Source: Plebeiibacterium sediminum
GTDB lineage: Bacteria; Bacteroidota; Bacteroidia; Bacteroidales; Marinilabiliaceae
Length of the DNA: 64,000 nt
NCBI RefSeq assembly: GCF_026013605.1
Contig: NZ_JAPDPJ010000026.1
Location: 1 to 64,000, forward strand
Direction of reading: 5' to 3'
Positions 33,265 through 41,941 of this stretch are shown piece by piece. The translations under genes and the position numbers were made by a program. How positions within the stretch are numbered: the stretch's first letter is position 1; each line of letters opens with the position of its first letter. The notes under the pieces were generated by a model. It did no database searches, was not told the origin of the DNA, and worked only from the letters and a program-made list of their open reading frames with translations.

Positions 33265-34518
33265 TTATAAAATATTAGCGATTTTATCACTCTTATAAGC
33301 GCCAGCTTCTAGTTTTTCTTTAATCTCAGCAAAAGCTTTAATGGTGTAATCAACATCTTCTAACGTGTGAACAGCAGTAGGGATGATTCTTAACATTAAT
33401 TGATCTTTTGGAATTACTGGGTAAACAACGATTGAACAGAAAATACTGTAGTTTTCTCTTAAATCCATTGTTAATTGAGTTGCTTCAGGAACTGAACCGT
33501 TTAAGAATACCGGAGTAACTGGAGATTCTGTTTTTCCTAAGTCAAATCCTGCTTCTTTAAGTCCTTTTTGTAAAGCATTAACAACTTTCCAAAGATTATC
33601 TTTTAACTCTGTTTGAGTTTTAAGTAATTCTAATCGTTTTAAGGCTCCAATAACTAAAGGCATTGGTAATGATTTGGCAAAAATCTGAGAACGTAAGTTA
33701 TATCTTAAATAACTTACAACTTCTTCACTTGAAGCAACAAAAGCACCAATAGAAGCCATTGATTTAGCAAACGTACTGAATAAAACATCAACACCGTCTG
33801 TTACACCAAAGTGTTCTGCAGTACCAGCACCTGTTTTACCCATTGTACCAAAACCATGAGCATCATCCACTAATAAACGGAACTCAAATTTGTCTTTTAA
33901 AGCTACAATTTTATCTAATGCACCAAGGTCACCAGCCATACCAAAAACACCTTCGGTAATAACTAAGATACCTCCACCAGTTTCAGTTGCTCTTTTTCTG
34001 GCAAATTCAAGCATCTTTTCACAGCGAGCTATGTCATTATGAGGGAAAACAAAACTTTTTCCACCTTTAGCTTTGTGTAAAAAGATTCCATCCATAATAC
34101 AAGCATGGGATTCAGAATCATATACGATAACATCATTTCTTGAAGCTAATGTATCAATGATAGAAACCATACCCTGATAACCAAAATTTAAAAGGTAAGA
34201 ATCTTCTTTACCTACAAATTCAGCTAAGGCAGCCTCGAGTTCTTCGTGCTTACTCGTTTGACCAGACATCATACGAGCTCCCATAGGATAAGCTAATCCA
34301 TATTCTGCAGCAGCATCAGCATCTGCTTTTCTTACTTCAGGATGGTTTGCTAGGCCTAGGTAATTATTTAAACTCCAAGTTAATACTTCTTTACCCCTAA
34401 AGGTCATTTTAGGGCTTATTTCTCCTTCTAATTTTGGAAACATAAAATAACCATGTGCATCTTTGCCGTACTGACCCAATGGTCCCATGGTTTTCTTTAT
34501 CTTATCAAAAATATCCAC
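33265..34518 (-). CDS. Alpha-oxoamine synthase (aminotransferase class I/II, acyl-CoA:amino acid C-acyltransferase family)
   Basis: 417 residues, PLP fold type I. S-L-N-N-Y-L-G-L-A (about 49-57), D-S-E-S-H-A-C-I-M-D-G (about 134-144), V-D-D-A-H-G-F-G (about 217-224) and F-S-T-F-A-K-S-M-A-S-I-G (about 245-256, PLP lysine in A-K-S) are all family motifs. Members condense an acyl-CoA with glycine, serine, alanine or cysteate. In Bacteroidota it could be 2-amino-3-ketobutyrate CoA ligase, serine palmitoyltransferase (sphingolipids) or cysteate acyltransferase (sulfonolipids). Its N-terminus (M-G-P-L-G-Q-Y-G-K-D-A-H-G-Y-F-M-F-P) differs from the Bacteroides SPT I remember. Monocistronic with its own promoter. 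Confidence 0.85.
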   Translation of the reverse strand: MDIFDKIKKTMGPLGQYGKDAHGYFMFPKLEGEISPKMTFRGKEVLTWSLNNYLGLANHPEVRKADADAAAEYGLAYPMGARMMSGQTSKHEELEAALAEFVGKEDSYLLNFGYQGMVSIIDTLASRNDVIVYDSESHACIMDGIFLHKAKGGKSFVFPHNDIARCEKMLEFARKRATETGGGILVITEGVFGMAGDLGALDKIVALKDKFEFRLLVDDAHGFGTMGKTGAGTAEHFGVTDGVDVLFSTFAKSMASIGAFVASSEEVVSYLRYNLRSQIFAKSLPMPLVIGALKRLELLKTQTELKDNLWKVVNALQKGLKEAGFDLGKTESPVTPVFLNGSVPEATQLTMDLRENYSIFCSIVVYPVIPKDQLMLRIIPTAVHTLEDVDYTIKAFAEIKEKLEAGAYKSDKIANIL

Positions 34519-34546
34519 GTTGTATATCTTTTATAAATTAATGGCG

Positions 34547-34554
34547 CAAAGGTA
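34547..34554 (-). promoter_or_regulatory. -7 element of the oxoamine synthase gene
   Basis: On the minus strand TACCTTTG matches TAnnTTTG, 28 bases before the start codon. The -33 match is weak. The rest of the 310-base gap 34519-34828 shows only the bamD promoter. Confidence 0.5.
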
Positions 34555-34723
34555 ATATTTTTTAATAATCAACGAGGAATTCCATAACTTAAATTTAAAA
34601 GAGCATAAATTTTACGCAACTTTATCCTGGCTTGCTTGTTAACATTAATCAGTGAAATCCTTAAAATTGTGTTAATATGTAAATGGTGCATGCTAATCTT
34701 ATGGTGGTTTCATATTAATATTT

Positions 34724-34731
34724 TATCTTTG
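34724..34731 (+). promoter_or_regulatory. -7 element of the bamD operon
   Basis: TATCTTTG fits TAnnTTTG; it lies 97 bases upstream of bamD, giving a leader of about 90 bases. Confidence 0.5.
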
Positions 34732-34828
34732 CACGTTGTAAAATGAAAATGTAAAAATCTAATCGTTTATAATTCAATGTTAATTCATTGAAATTTAAAT
34801 TGTTGATGTAAATAAATTATAAGTCTTA

Positions 34829-35641
34829 ATGAAAAAGCTATTATTTGTTCTGGTAATAATTCCATTATTGATTAGTTGTAGTCAGTACCAAAAGTTATTA
34901 AAAAGTACTGATTATGAGTTGAAATATACTAAAGCAATGGAGTATTACGAAGCAGAAGATTTTATGCGTGCTGCTACTTTGTTTAATGAACTCCAGAGCA
35001 TTTATAGAGGAACTGATAAATCTGAAATTATCAGTTTTACGTATTCAAAATGTTTGTATGGGTTAAGTGATTATATAATGGCTGGACATTATTTTCGTCA
35101 GTTCTACAAAACTTTCCCATCAAGTGATTATGCCGAAGAGTGTCAGTTTATGAGTGCATACTGTTATTATATGGTTTCACCTAAACCACGATTGGACCAA
35201 ACAGATACTTATAATGCGATTAACGAATTTCAATTATTTATAAATTTATATCCTAAAAGTCCTAAGGTAGAAGAAGCCGAACGTTTAATTACTGAATTAA
35301 GAGATAAGTTAGTATACAAATCATACTTGTCGGCTAAGCTATATTTTAATTTAGGCAACTATATGGGTAATAATTATCAATCGGCTGTTATTGCTGCACA
35401 AAATAGTTTGAAAGAATTTCCGGATACAAAATATCGTGAGGAATTATCATTCTTAATTTTAGAAGCTAAATATATTCAGGCCGAAAATAGTGTGCTTGAA
35501 AAGAAAGAAGATAGAATGAGGGAAGCTATTGATGAGTATTATTCGTTCATTAATGAATTTCCTAAAAGTGATTATATGGATAAGGCAGTGAAAATTTTTG
35601 AACATGCCTCCAAAGAAGTTAAATTTGAAGAAGTAAATTAG
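34829..35641 (+). CDS. bamD: Outer-membrane protein assembly factor BamD
   Basis: 270 residues. A type II signal peptide (L-L-I-S-C-S-Q-Y, Cys17) leads into TPR-like helical repeats throughout (Y-Y-E-A-E-D-F-M-R-A-A-T-L-F-N-E-L; Y-I-M-A-G-H-Y-F-R-Q-F). BamD is the essential lipoprotein of the BAM complex on the periplasmic face of the outer membrane. It heads the conserved Bacteroidota string bamD-rpoZ-coaBC-DUF4835-recN, all in the same direction with short gaps. Confidence 0.92.
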   Translation: MKKLLFVLVIIPLLISCSQYQKLLKSTDYELKYTKAMEYYEAEDFMRAATLFNELQSIYRGTDKSEIISFTYSKCLYGLSDYIMAGHYFRQFYKTFPSSDYAEECQFMSAYCYYMVSPKPRLDQTDTYNAINEFQLFINLYPKSPKVEEAERLITELRDKLVYKSYLSAKLYFNLGNYMGNNYQSAVIAAQNSLKEFPDTKYREELSFLILEAKYIQAENSVLEKKEDRMREAIDEYYSFINEFPKSDYMDKAVKIFEHASKEVKFEEVN

Positions 35642-35659
35642 AATAATAATTTTATTATC

Positions 35660-35986
35660 ATGGATTATAAAAAATCAAATGCTCCGAGTAGCACTATTAC
35701 TTGGAATACACAAGAGCTTTCTAAAGATACTGGTAATATTTATGAGTCAGTAAACGTAATTGCTAAGAGAGCGAACCAAATTAGTGTAGAGATGAAAGAG
35801 GAGTTAAATAAAAAACTTCAGGAGTTTGCTTCTTACACTGATAATTTGGAAGAGGTATTTGAAAATCGTGAGCAAATTGAAATTTCAAGATTTTACGAAA
35901 GATTACCAAAACCTTCATCAATTGCTACACAAGAATTTGTAGAAAATAAGGTTTATCATCGTAACGCTGGTTTGGAGGAAAAATAG
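35660..35986 (+). CDS. rpoZ: RNA polymerase omega subunit, Bacteroidota type
   Basis: 108 residues. The core N-I-Y-E-S-V-N-V-I-A-K-R-A-N-Q-I (about 26-41) corresponds to the omega/Rpb6 helix that clamps the beta' subunit. The second half is acidic-helical. Sequence similarity to proteobacterial omega is low, but position between bamD and coaBC is the conserved one. It supports polymerase assembly. Confidence 0.85.
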   Translation: MDYKKSNAPSSTITWNTQELSKDTGNIYESVNVIAKRANQISVEMKEELNKKLQEFASYTDNLEEVFENREQIEISRFYERLPKPSSIATQEFVENKVYHRNAGLEEK

Positions 35987-36080
35987 CCTTATCAAACAAG
36001 TTTCTTTCGAAAAAAAATAAAAAAGGTAAAGGAGGTTTTTGATATTTCTTTTATCTTTTTTTTGTTTATACGCAATATCT

Positions 36081-37289
36081 ATGTTAAAAGGTAAAAAAAT
36101 AATATTAGGTATTTCAGCAGGTATTGCTGCCTATAAAGCAGCTGCCTTAACTCGTCTTTTGATAAAGCAAGGAGCCGAGGTTAAGGTAATAATGACTGAA
36201 AAAGCAAAGGAGTTTATTACTCCTCTAACAATGGCTACCTTATCTAAAAATCCTATCGTGGTTGATTTCTATAATCCTGAAAATGGAGATTGGAACAGTC
36301 ATGTTGATATGGGGTTATGGGCTGATGCTATGGTAATTGCACCGGCAACCGCTAATACTATGGGTAAAATGGCTAATGCTATTGCAGATAATTTGTTGGT
36401 AACTACTTATTTATCTGCCAGATGTCCTGTATTTGTGGCACCTACTATGGACTTAGATATGTATTTGCATCCTGCGAATCAGCGAAATCTGAATTGTCTT
36501 GAAGAGGATGGTGTTCATATGATTGAGGCTGAAACAGGGGAGTTGGCTAGCGGTTTAAGTGGGAAAGGCAGGATGGCTGAGCCTGAGACTATTGTTGAAG
36601 AATTGATTTCGTTTTTTGAAAAGCAACAAGGAGTTAATACAGCACAGCTCGAAGGTCGTACTTTTTTAGTGAATGCAGGTCCAACCTATGAAAAAATTGA
36701 TCCGGTAAGATTTATTGGAAATTTTTCCAGTGGTAAGATGGGATATAGCATTGCTGAAGAATTGGCCTCAAGAGGTGCTAAAGTTATTTTAGTTTCTGGT
36801 CCTACCAGCGAAAAGGCAAAACATGCTAATATAGAGGTGAAAATGGTTACTTCTGCGCAGGATATGTATGAGGCTTGTGCTAATGTTTTTCCGAATTGCG
36901 ATGGGGCTGTACTTTCAGCAGCTGTGGCCGATTATACACCCGTTGTTTGCGCCGATCAAAAAGTGAAGAGTGATAAAGATGAGATGGTAGTTGCATTGAA
37001 AGCTACTGTTGATATTGCTCAAAAATTAGGAGAAATTAAGCGAGATGGACAGATGTTGGTTGGCTTTGCTCTGGAAACGCAAAATGCAGTGGCTAATGCG
37101 CAAAAGAAATTGAAGCAAAAGAACCTGGATTTTATTGTTTTAAATTCGCTTGAGAATGAAGGTGCAGGCTTTGGTTATGACACTAATAAAATTTCAATTA
37201 TAGACAACGATAATAATAAAGAAGAGTTTTCGTTAAAGAGTAAGCGGGAAGTCGCCATTGACATAGTGAACAAAATAGTGTCATTGTAA
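36081..37289 (+). CDS. coaBC: Bifunctional phosphopantothenoylcysteine decarboxylase / phosphopantothenate-cysteine ligase
   Basis: 402 residues from ATG 36081. A TTG at 36039, preceded by a good AAGGAGG, would add a hydrophobic 14-residue leader that makes no sense for this cytoplasmic enzyme. The CoaC flavoprotein half (about 1-185) has G-I-S-A-G-I-A-A-Y-K, catalytic His in N-S-H-V-D-M and the A-R-C-P-V-F-V-A-P-T-M-D-L-D-M loop. The CoaB half (about 190-402) has N-A-G-P-T-Y-E-K-I-D-P-V-R-F-I-G-N-F-S-S-G-K-M-G and K-V-K-S. It converts 4'-phosphopantothenate to 4'-phosphopantetheine for coenzyme A. Confidence 0.94.
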   Translation: MLKGKKIILGISAGIAAYKAAALTRLLIKQGAEVKVIMTEKAKEFITPLTMATLSKNPIVVDFYNPENGDWNSHVDMGLWADAMVIAPATANTMGKMANAIADNLLVTTYLSARCPVFVAPTMDLDMYLHPANQRNLNCLEEDGVHMIEAETGELASGLSGKGRMAEPETIVEELISFFEKQQGVNTAQLEGRTFLVNAGPTYEKIDPVRFIGNFSSGKMGYSIAEELASRGAKVILVSGPTSEKAKHANIEVKMVTSAQDMYEACANVFPNCDGAVLSAAVADYTPVVCADQKVKSDKDEMVVALKATVDIAQKLGEIKRDGQMLVGFALETQNAVANAQKKLKQKNLDFIVLNSLENEGAGFGYDTNKISIIDNDNNKEEFSLKSKREVAIDIVNKIVSL

Positions 37290-37318
37290 TTTTAATACTA
37301 AACTCAAAAATATCATTC

Positions 37319-38218
37319 GTGAAAAAGTTTCTGTTTTTAATTCTGTTTCTAATATCTGTAGTGGCCAATGCACAAGAGCTACAATGTAGTGTTTCTGTTG
37401 TATCTCCAAGTGTGCAGGGAACCAATAAACAAGTATATGAAACCATGCAAACTGCAATTATGGAGTTTGTAAACGGGCAGAAATGGACAGATAATATTTT
37501 TAGTCCTGAAGAAAGGATTGAGTGTAGTATTTTAATTAATATTAAAGAAGTAATCTCTTCTAATGAATTTTCAGGAACAATACAGGTTCAGGCTCGCCGA
37601 CCAGTTTATAATTCCTCCTACAGGTCTATGTTATTTAATTATTTAGATCAGGAATTTAAGTTTAAATATGAAGAGTTTGAGCCATTGGTATACAATCCCA
37701 ATTCAATAAGCTCTAATTTAGTAGGTGTAATTTCTTATTATGCATACGTTATTCTTGGTCTGGATTACGATTCGTTTGCAAAGAACGGAGGAACCAAATA
37801 TATGGAACAGGCTGAAAAAATAGTTAGTATGTCGCAAAATTCCAGATATGCAGGATGGCGTTCGTATGAGAGTAAAACAAATCGGTATTGGTTTGTTGAG
37901 AATTATTTAAACGAAGTTCACAGACCAATGCGTGATTGTATCTATCAATATCACCGATTAGGTTTGGATAAAATGAGTGAAAAACCAGAAGATGGCAGAA
38001 AGCAGGTTTTATCCGCAATTGAAAAATTAACTAAAGTTCATCGTCAGCGTCCCGGAACATTTGCTATGGAATTGTTCTTTGATGCTAAGTCAGATGAATT
38101 GGTGAATATTTTTTCAGAATCATTTTCAATGGAAAGACAAAGGGCTATTGAAGTTTTAACAGAAGTTGACCCTGCGAATTCAAGTAAGTATAGTGAAAAA
38201 TTGACTCAAAAGCAGTAA
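37319..38218 (+). CDS. DUF4835 secreted protein
   Basis: 299 residues from GTG 37319, with a clear signal peptide (K-K-F-L-F-L-I-L-F-L-I-S-V-V-A-N-A, cut before Q-E-L). The mature part contains the family pattern (V-S-P-S-V-Q-G-T-N-K-Q-V-Y-E-T-M ... F-V-N-G-Q-K-W-T-D). Consistently encoded between coaBC and recN in Bacteroidota; probably periplasmic or outer-membrane-associated; function unknown. A frequent alternative annotation is a gliding/type IX-secretion-associated protein, which I cannot support from sequence. Confidence 0.82.
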   Translation: MKKFLFLILFLISVVANAQELQCSVSVVSPSVQGTNKQVYETMQTAIMEFVNGQKWTDNIFSPEERIECSILINIKEVISSNEFSGTIQVQARRPVYNSSYRSMLFNYLDQEFKFKYEEFEPLVYNPNSISSNLVGVISYYAYVILGLDYDSFAKNGGTKYMEQAEKIVSMSQNSRYAGWRSYESKTNRYWFVENYLNEVHRPMRDCIYQYHRLGLDKMSEKPEDGRKQVLSAIEKLTKVHRQRPGTFAMELFFDAKSDELVNIFSESFSMERQRAIEVLTEVDPANSSKYSEKLTQKQ

Positions 38219-38234
38219 TCTTAGATTGTGTTTT

Positions 38235-39896
38235 ATGCTTAAATCATTATTTATATCCAATTACGCATTAATTGATCAGGTTGAAATAGATTTTCAGGAA
38301 GGTTTCTCTGTAATAACAGGTGAAACCGGAGCTGGTAAGTCTATAATGCTTGGTGCTTTGGCTATGGTATTAGGCCAGCGTAGTGATGTGTCTGTATTAA
38401 AGAACAAAGAAAAAAAGAGTGTTATTGAAGCCGAATTTGACATTAAAGATTATGGATTTAATGCTCTTTTTAAAGAGGAAGATGTTGATTATGAAGATGT
38501 AACTTTAATAAGGAGAGAGATTTTAACAAATGGAAAATCAAGAGCATTTGTTAATGATACTCCTGTTAATCAGGCCTTTTTAAAAAAGATAGCACCGCTT
38601 TTAATCGATATACATTCACAGCATCAAAATTTATTGCTTGGAGATACCGGTTTTCAGTTAAATGTTGTTGATACCGTGGCACAGAATAAGGATATTCTGG
38701 AACAGTATAAAAATAAATACAAGGTTCTTAAAAAGCTTGAAAAAGAAAAAGCTGAGCTTGAAGAACAAAATGCAAAGTTAAATGCGGATGTTGATTATAT
38801 GCAATTTCAATATAATCAGCTTGATGAGTTAAAGCTAAAAGCCGGGGAACAAGAGGAATTGGAACAGGAGCAGGAACTCTTGTCGCATGCAGAAGAGGTT
38901 AAAGGTGGGCTTTTTAACGTAGTACAACTGTTTAATGGTGATAATGTACCAATTTTAAATTCGCTTAAAGAGTCTTTAAAAAGTCTCGAAAAGATTGCTC
39001 CATATTTGTCTGATGTTGAGGGTTGGAAAAATCGTATAGATACAGCATATCTTGATTTGGATGACCTGATTAGTGAGATGGATGCTGCAATGGATGGAAT
39101 AGAATATGATCCGGAAAGATTACAATTAGTGAGTACCAGGTTGGATCAGATTTTTTCTTTACAGCAAAAGCACAAAGTAACAAGTGTAGATGAACTGATT
39201 GGTATCAAAGATGATCTGGAAACTCAGTTGAAAAAAATATCGTCCTTTGATGAAGATCTTGAAGTGAAACAAAAAGAAATAGAGAACGCATTAGGTGACT
39301 TGGTATTGGTGAGTGAAAAGCTAACTAAATCAAGAAAGAAAGTGCTTAAAGGTATTGAAAGTACCATTACAGGTCAGTTATTGGAATTAGGAATGCCCAA
39401 TGCTACATTAAAAGTAGTATGCAATGTGTTAAATGCATATTCTGATTCAGGTAAAGATGATATAGAATTCTTGTTTTCGGCCAATAAAAATGGAGAATTA
39501 GCAGCTATCCCTAAGGTAGCATCCGGAGGTGAAATGTCGAGGGTAATGTTGTGTATAAAATCATTATTATCCATTTCAAAGGGTTTACCAACCATCATTT
39601 TTGATGAAATTGATACAGGTGTTTCCGGTGAGGTTGCTGATAAAATGGGTAAAATAATGCAGGATATTTCAAATAATATTCAGGTTATAAGTATTACGCA
39701 TTTACCTCAAATTGCCGTTAAGGGAAAACAACATTATAAGGTGTTTAAAAAAGATAATAAGCATAGTACTCAAACAAGTATAGAAGTATTATCAACAGAT
39801 AACAGGATTACTGAAGTGGCAAAGATGTTAAGTGGAAGTAACCTTACAGACGCAGCATTATCAAATGCTAAAGATTTATTGGGTGTTGTAAATTAA
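38235..39896 (+). CDS. recN: DNA repair protein RecN
   Basis: 553 residues from ATG 38235 (a TTG at 38226 adds three residues). SMC-like: Walker A G-E-T-G-A-G-K-S (about 31-38), Q-loop H-S-Q-H-Q-N-L-L (about 131-138), coiled coils (about 155-225 and 305-365), signature S-G-G-E-M-S-R (about 430-436), Walker B T-I-I-F-D-E-I-D-T-G-V-S-G (about 454-466). RecN gathers and joins DNA ends during double-strand break repair. It is the last gene of the bamD string. Confidence 0.95.
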   Translation: MLKSLFISNYALIDQVEIDFQEGFSVITGETGAGKSIMLGALAMVLGQRSDVSVLKNKEKKSVIEAEFDIKDYGFNALFKEEDVDYEDVTLIRREILTNGKSRAFVNDTPVNQAFLKKIAPLLIDIHSQHQNLLLGDTGFQLNVVDTVAQNKDILEQYKNKYKVLKKLEKEKAELEEQNAKLNADVDYMQFQYNQLDELKLKAGEQEELEQEQELLSHAEEVKGGLFNVVQLFNGDNVPILNSLKESLKSLEKIAPYLSDVEGWKNRIDTAYLDLDDLISEMDAAMDGIEYDPERLQLVSTRLDQIFSLQQKHKVTSVDELIGIKDDLETQLKKISSFDEDLEVKQKEIENALGDLVLVSEKLTKSRKKVLKGIESTITGQLLELGMPNATLKVVCNVLNAYSDSGKDDIEFLFSANKNGELAAIPKVASGGEMSRVMLCIKSLLSISKGLPTIIFDEIDTGVSGEVADKMGKIMQDISNNIQVISITHLPQIAVKGKQHYKVFKKDNKHSTQTSIEVLSTDNRITEVAKMLSGSNLTDAALSNAKDLLGVVN

Positions 39897-39969
39897 TGAT
39901 ATATAGTGGATTAGTTCAAGAATATTCATTAAATTACGTTAAAGTAGTAAATATTTAAACATTAGTGTT

Positions 39970-39998
39970 TTTGTAAGAGCGATATTCATATATATTTG
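39970..39998 (+). promoter_or_regulatory. fabI promoter, flanked by a short palindrome
   Basis: TTTG (39970-39973), 17 bases, TATATTTG (39991-39998). An inverted pair GAGCG (39977-39981) / CGCTC (40001-40005) straddles the -7 element and could be an operator. Confidence 0.55.
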
Positions 39999-40020
39999 TA
40001 CGCTCAAAATAAATATTAAA

Positions 40021-40866
40021 ATGGGATATAATTTATTAAAAGGAAAAAGGGGAATTATTTTTGGTGCATTAAACGATATGTCTATTGCATGGAAAGTTGC
40101 AGAATTGGCTCATGCAGAAGGAGCTACTTTTACTTTATCAAATACCCCAGTTGCTTGTAGAATGGGTACACTTGATGAGTTATCACAAAAGTGTAATGCA
40201 GAAATTATACCTGCAGATGCTACAAGCGTTGAAGATATAGAGACTGTTTTTGAAAAATCAATGGAAGTATTAGGCGGAAAAATTGATTTCGTTCTTCACT
40301 CAATTGGTATGTCTCTAAATGTTCGTAAAAAAAGAGTATATCACGACTTAAACTATAGCTACTTAAATAAAACATTAGATATTTCTGCTATATCATTTCA
40401 TAAAATGTTACAAGTAGGATTTAAAATGGATGCAATTGCTGAATGGGGATCTGTAATAGGATTATCATATGTTGCAGCACAGCGTACATTCTACGGTTAC
40501 AATGATATGTCAGATGCTAAAGCTTTATTAGAGTCTATCGCTCGTAGTTTTGGATACATCTATGGTCGTGAAAGAAAAGTAAGAGTTAATACAATTTCTC
40601 AATCTCCAACAATTACTACTGCTGGTAGTGGTGTTAAAGGATTTGATGGATTGATGGATTTCTCAGAAAGAATGTCTCCACTTGGAAATGCTACTTCTGA
40701 GGATTGTGCTAATTATTGTATTGCTATGTTCTCTGACTTAACTAAGAAAGTGACTATGCAAAACCTTTTCCATGATGGAGGTTTCTCTAATGTGGGAATG
40801 AGTTTAAGAGCCATGACTCAATACAATAAAAGTTTTGATACGGACGATATTGAAACTTTAGACTAA
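40021..40866 (+). CDS. fabI: Enoyl-[acyl-carrier-protein] reductase (NADH)
   Basis: 281 residues, short-chain dehydrogenase fold of FabI type: an N-terminal G-A-L-N-D-M-S-I-A-W (about 17-26) nucleotide site, S-I-G-M-S (about 94-98), and the catalytic Y-x6-K (Y-N-D-M-S-D-A-K, about 160-167) followed by A-L-L-E-S. S-P-T-I-T-T-A-G-S-G is the substrate loop. It carries out the last step of each fatty-acid elongation cycle. Monocistronic, own promoter and terminator. Confidence 0.93.
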   Translation: MGYNLLKGKRGIIFGALNDMSIAWKVAELAHAEGATFTLSNTPVACRMGTLDELSQKCNAEIIPADATSVEDIETVFEKSMEVLGGKIDFVLHSIGMSLNVRKKRVYHDLNYSYLNKTLDISAISFHKMLQVGFKMDAIAEWGSVIGLSYVAAQRTFYGYNDMSDAKALLESIARSFGYIYGRERKVRVNTISQSPTITTAGSGVKGFDGLMDFSERMSPLGNATSEDCANYCIAMFSDLTKKVTMQNLFHDGGFSNVGMSLRAMTQYNKSFDTDDIETLD

Positions 40867-40896
40867 ATAATTAGCTTTTATAAAAGCATTTTTTAA

Positions 40897-40925
40897 TATC
40901 CTACTGATTAGTGGGATATTTTTGT
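40897..40925 (+). terminator. fabI terminator
   Basis: ATATCC-TAC / GTG-GGATAT hairpin (40897-40919) followed by TTTTTG. A shorter inverted repeat GCTTTTA / TAAAAGC (40874-40887) with a T-run directly precedes it, so there may be two terminators in tandem. Confidence 0.7.
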
Positions 40926-40957
40926 TTTGTAGAACTAGGTCAAAAATTAAAAATCAT

Positions 40958-40965
40958 TAACTTTG
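40958..40965 (+). promoter_or_regulatory. -7 element of cysDN
   Basis: TAACTTTG matches TAnnTTTG, 44 bases before the cysD start. No clear -33. Confidence 0.45.
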
Positions 40966-41009
40966 GCCACGTTTTTAAAACCTTAATAGGTAAACATCAA
41001 TATAAAACT

Positions 41010-41915
41010 ATGGATAAATACCAGATTAATCACCTAAGAGAACTTGAAGCAGAATCAATTTTCGTAATAAGAGAAGTGGCTGCTCAGTTTGAAAGACCGG
41101 TGATGTTATTTTCCGGAGGGAAAGATTCTATTGTAATGTTTCATTTAGCACGTAAAGCCTTTTACCCAGCTAAAGTTCCTTTTGCATTATTACACATTGA
41201 TACAGGACACAATTTCCAGGAAACTCTTGATTATAGAGATGATCTTATGGAGAAAACAGGAGCAAAGTGCATCGTGCGTTTTGTTCAGGATTCTATAGAT
41301 CAGGGAAAAGCAGTTGAAGAAAAAGGTGTGAATGCATCTCGTAATAAGTTGCAAACAGTTACGCTTCTTGATGCTTTGGAAGAACTAAAGTGTGATGCAG
41401 CTATGGGAGGAGGTCGCCGTGATGAAGAAAAAGCGCGTGCAAAAGAAAGATTTTTCTCTCACAGGGATGAATTTGGTCAGTGGGATCCAAAGAACCAGCG
41501 TCCGGAATTATGGAACATCTTTAATGGCAGAAAAAATATGGGTGAGCACTTTAGAGTATTCCCTATAAGCAACTGGACTGAAATGGATGTTTGGCAATAT
41601 ATTTACATGGAAAATATTGACTTGCCAAGTTTATATTTTACACATAAGCGTAAAGTATTTAACCGCGATGGTGTTTGGATGTTTAAAGCTCCTTTTATGG
41701 AGTTAAAACCAGGTGAGGAAGAGGTTGAAATGGATGTAAGATGTAGAACTATTGGTGATATTACCTGTACCGGATTAACTCTTTCACAAGCAGATAATGT
41801 TGAGGATATTATTCAGGAAGTTGCTGCAACCAGAACAACAGAAAGAGGAGGTAGAGCTGACGATAAGAGATCTGAATCTGCAATGGAAGATCGTAAAAAA
41901 GAAGGGTATTTTTAA
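41010..41915 (+). CDS. cysD: Sulfate adenylyltransferase subunit 2 (ATP sulfurylase, PP-loop)
   Basis: 301 residues from ATG 41010; an open extension to 40911 has no homology-like content and overlaps the promoter. PP-loop S-G-G-K-D-S (about 31-36), the G-G-G-R-R-D-E-E-K-A-R-A-K-E segment (about 134-147) and the C-terminal R-C-R-T-I-G-D region are CysD hallmarks. With CysN it makes adenosine phosphosulfate from sulfate and ATP. cysN follows 26 bases later. Confidence 0.95.
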   Translation: MDKYQINHLRELEAESIFVIREVAAQFERPVMLFSGGKDSIVMFHLARKAFYPAKVPFALLHIDTGHNFQETLDYRDDLMEKTGAKCIVRFVQDSIDQGKAVEEKGVNASRNKLQTVTLLDALEELKCDAAMGGGRRDEEKARAKERFFSHRDEFGQWDPKNQRPELWNIFNGRKNMGEHFRVFPISNWTEMDVWQYIYMENIDLPSLYFTHKRKVFNRDGVWMFKAPFMELKPGEEEVEMDVRCRTIGDITCTGLTLSQADNVEDIIQEVAATRTTERGGRADDKRSESAMEDRKKEGYF

Positions 41916-41941
41916 CCATTTAAGTTAAGCATCAAATTATT

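Noticed and set aside
36039-36080. TTG start of coaBC with a strong AAGGAGG upstream
   Set aside because: Would add a hydrophobic leader to a cytoplasmic enzyme; ATG 36081 begins exactly at the family's first beta strand.
40867-41009. SAM or cysteine-responsive riboswitch upstream of cysD
   Set aside because: Only terminator hairpins and a promoter element are visible; no conserved aptamer pattern.
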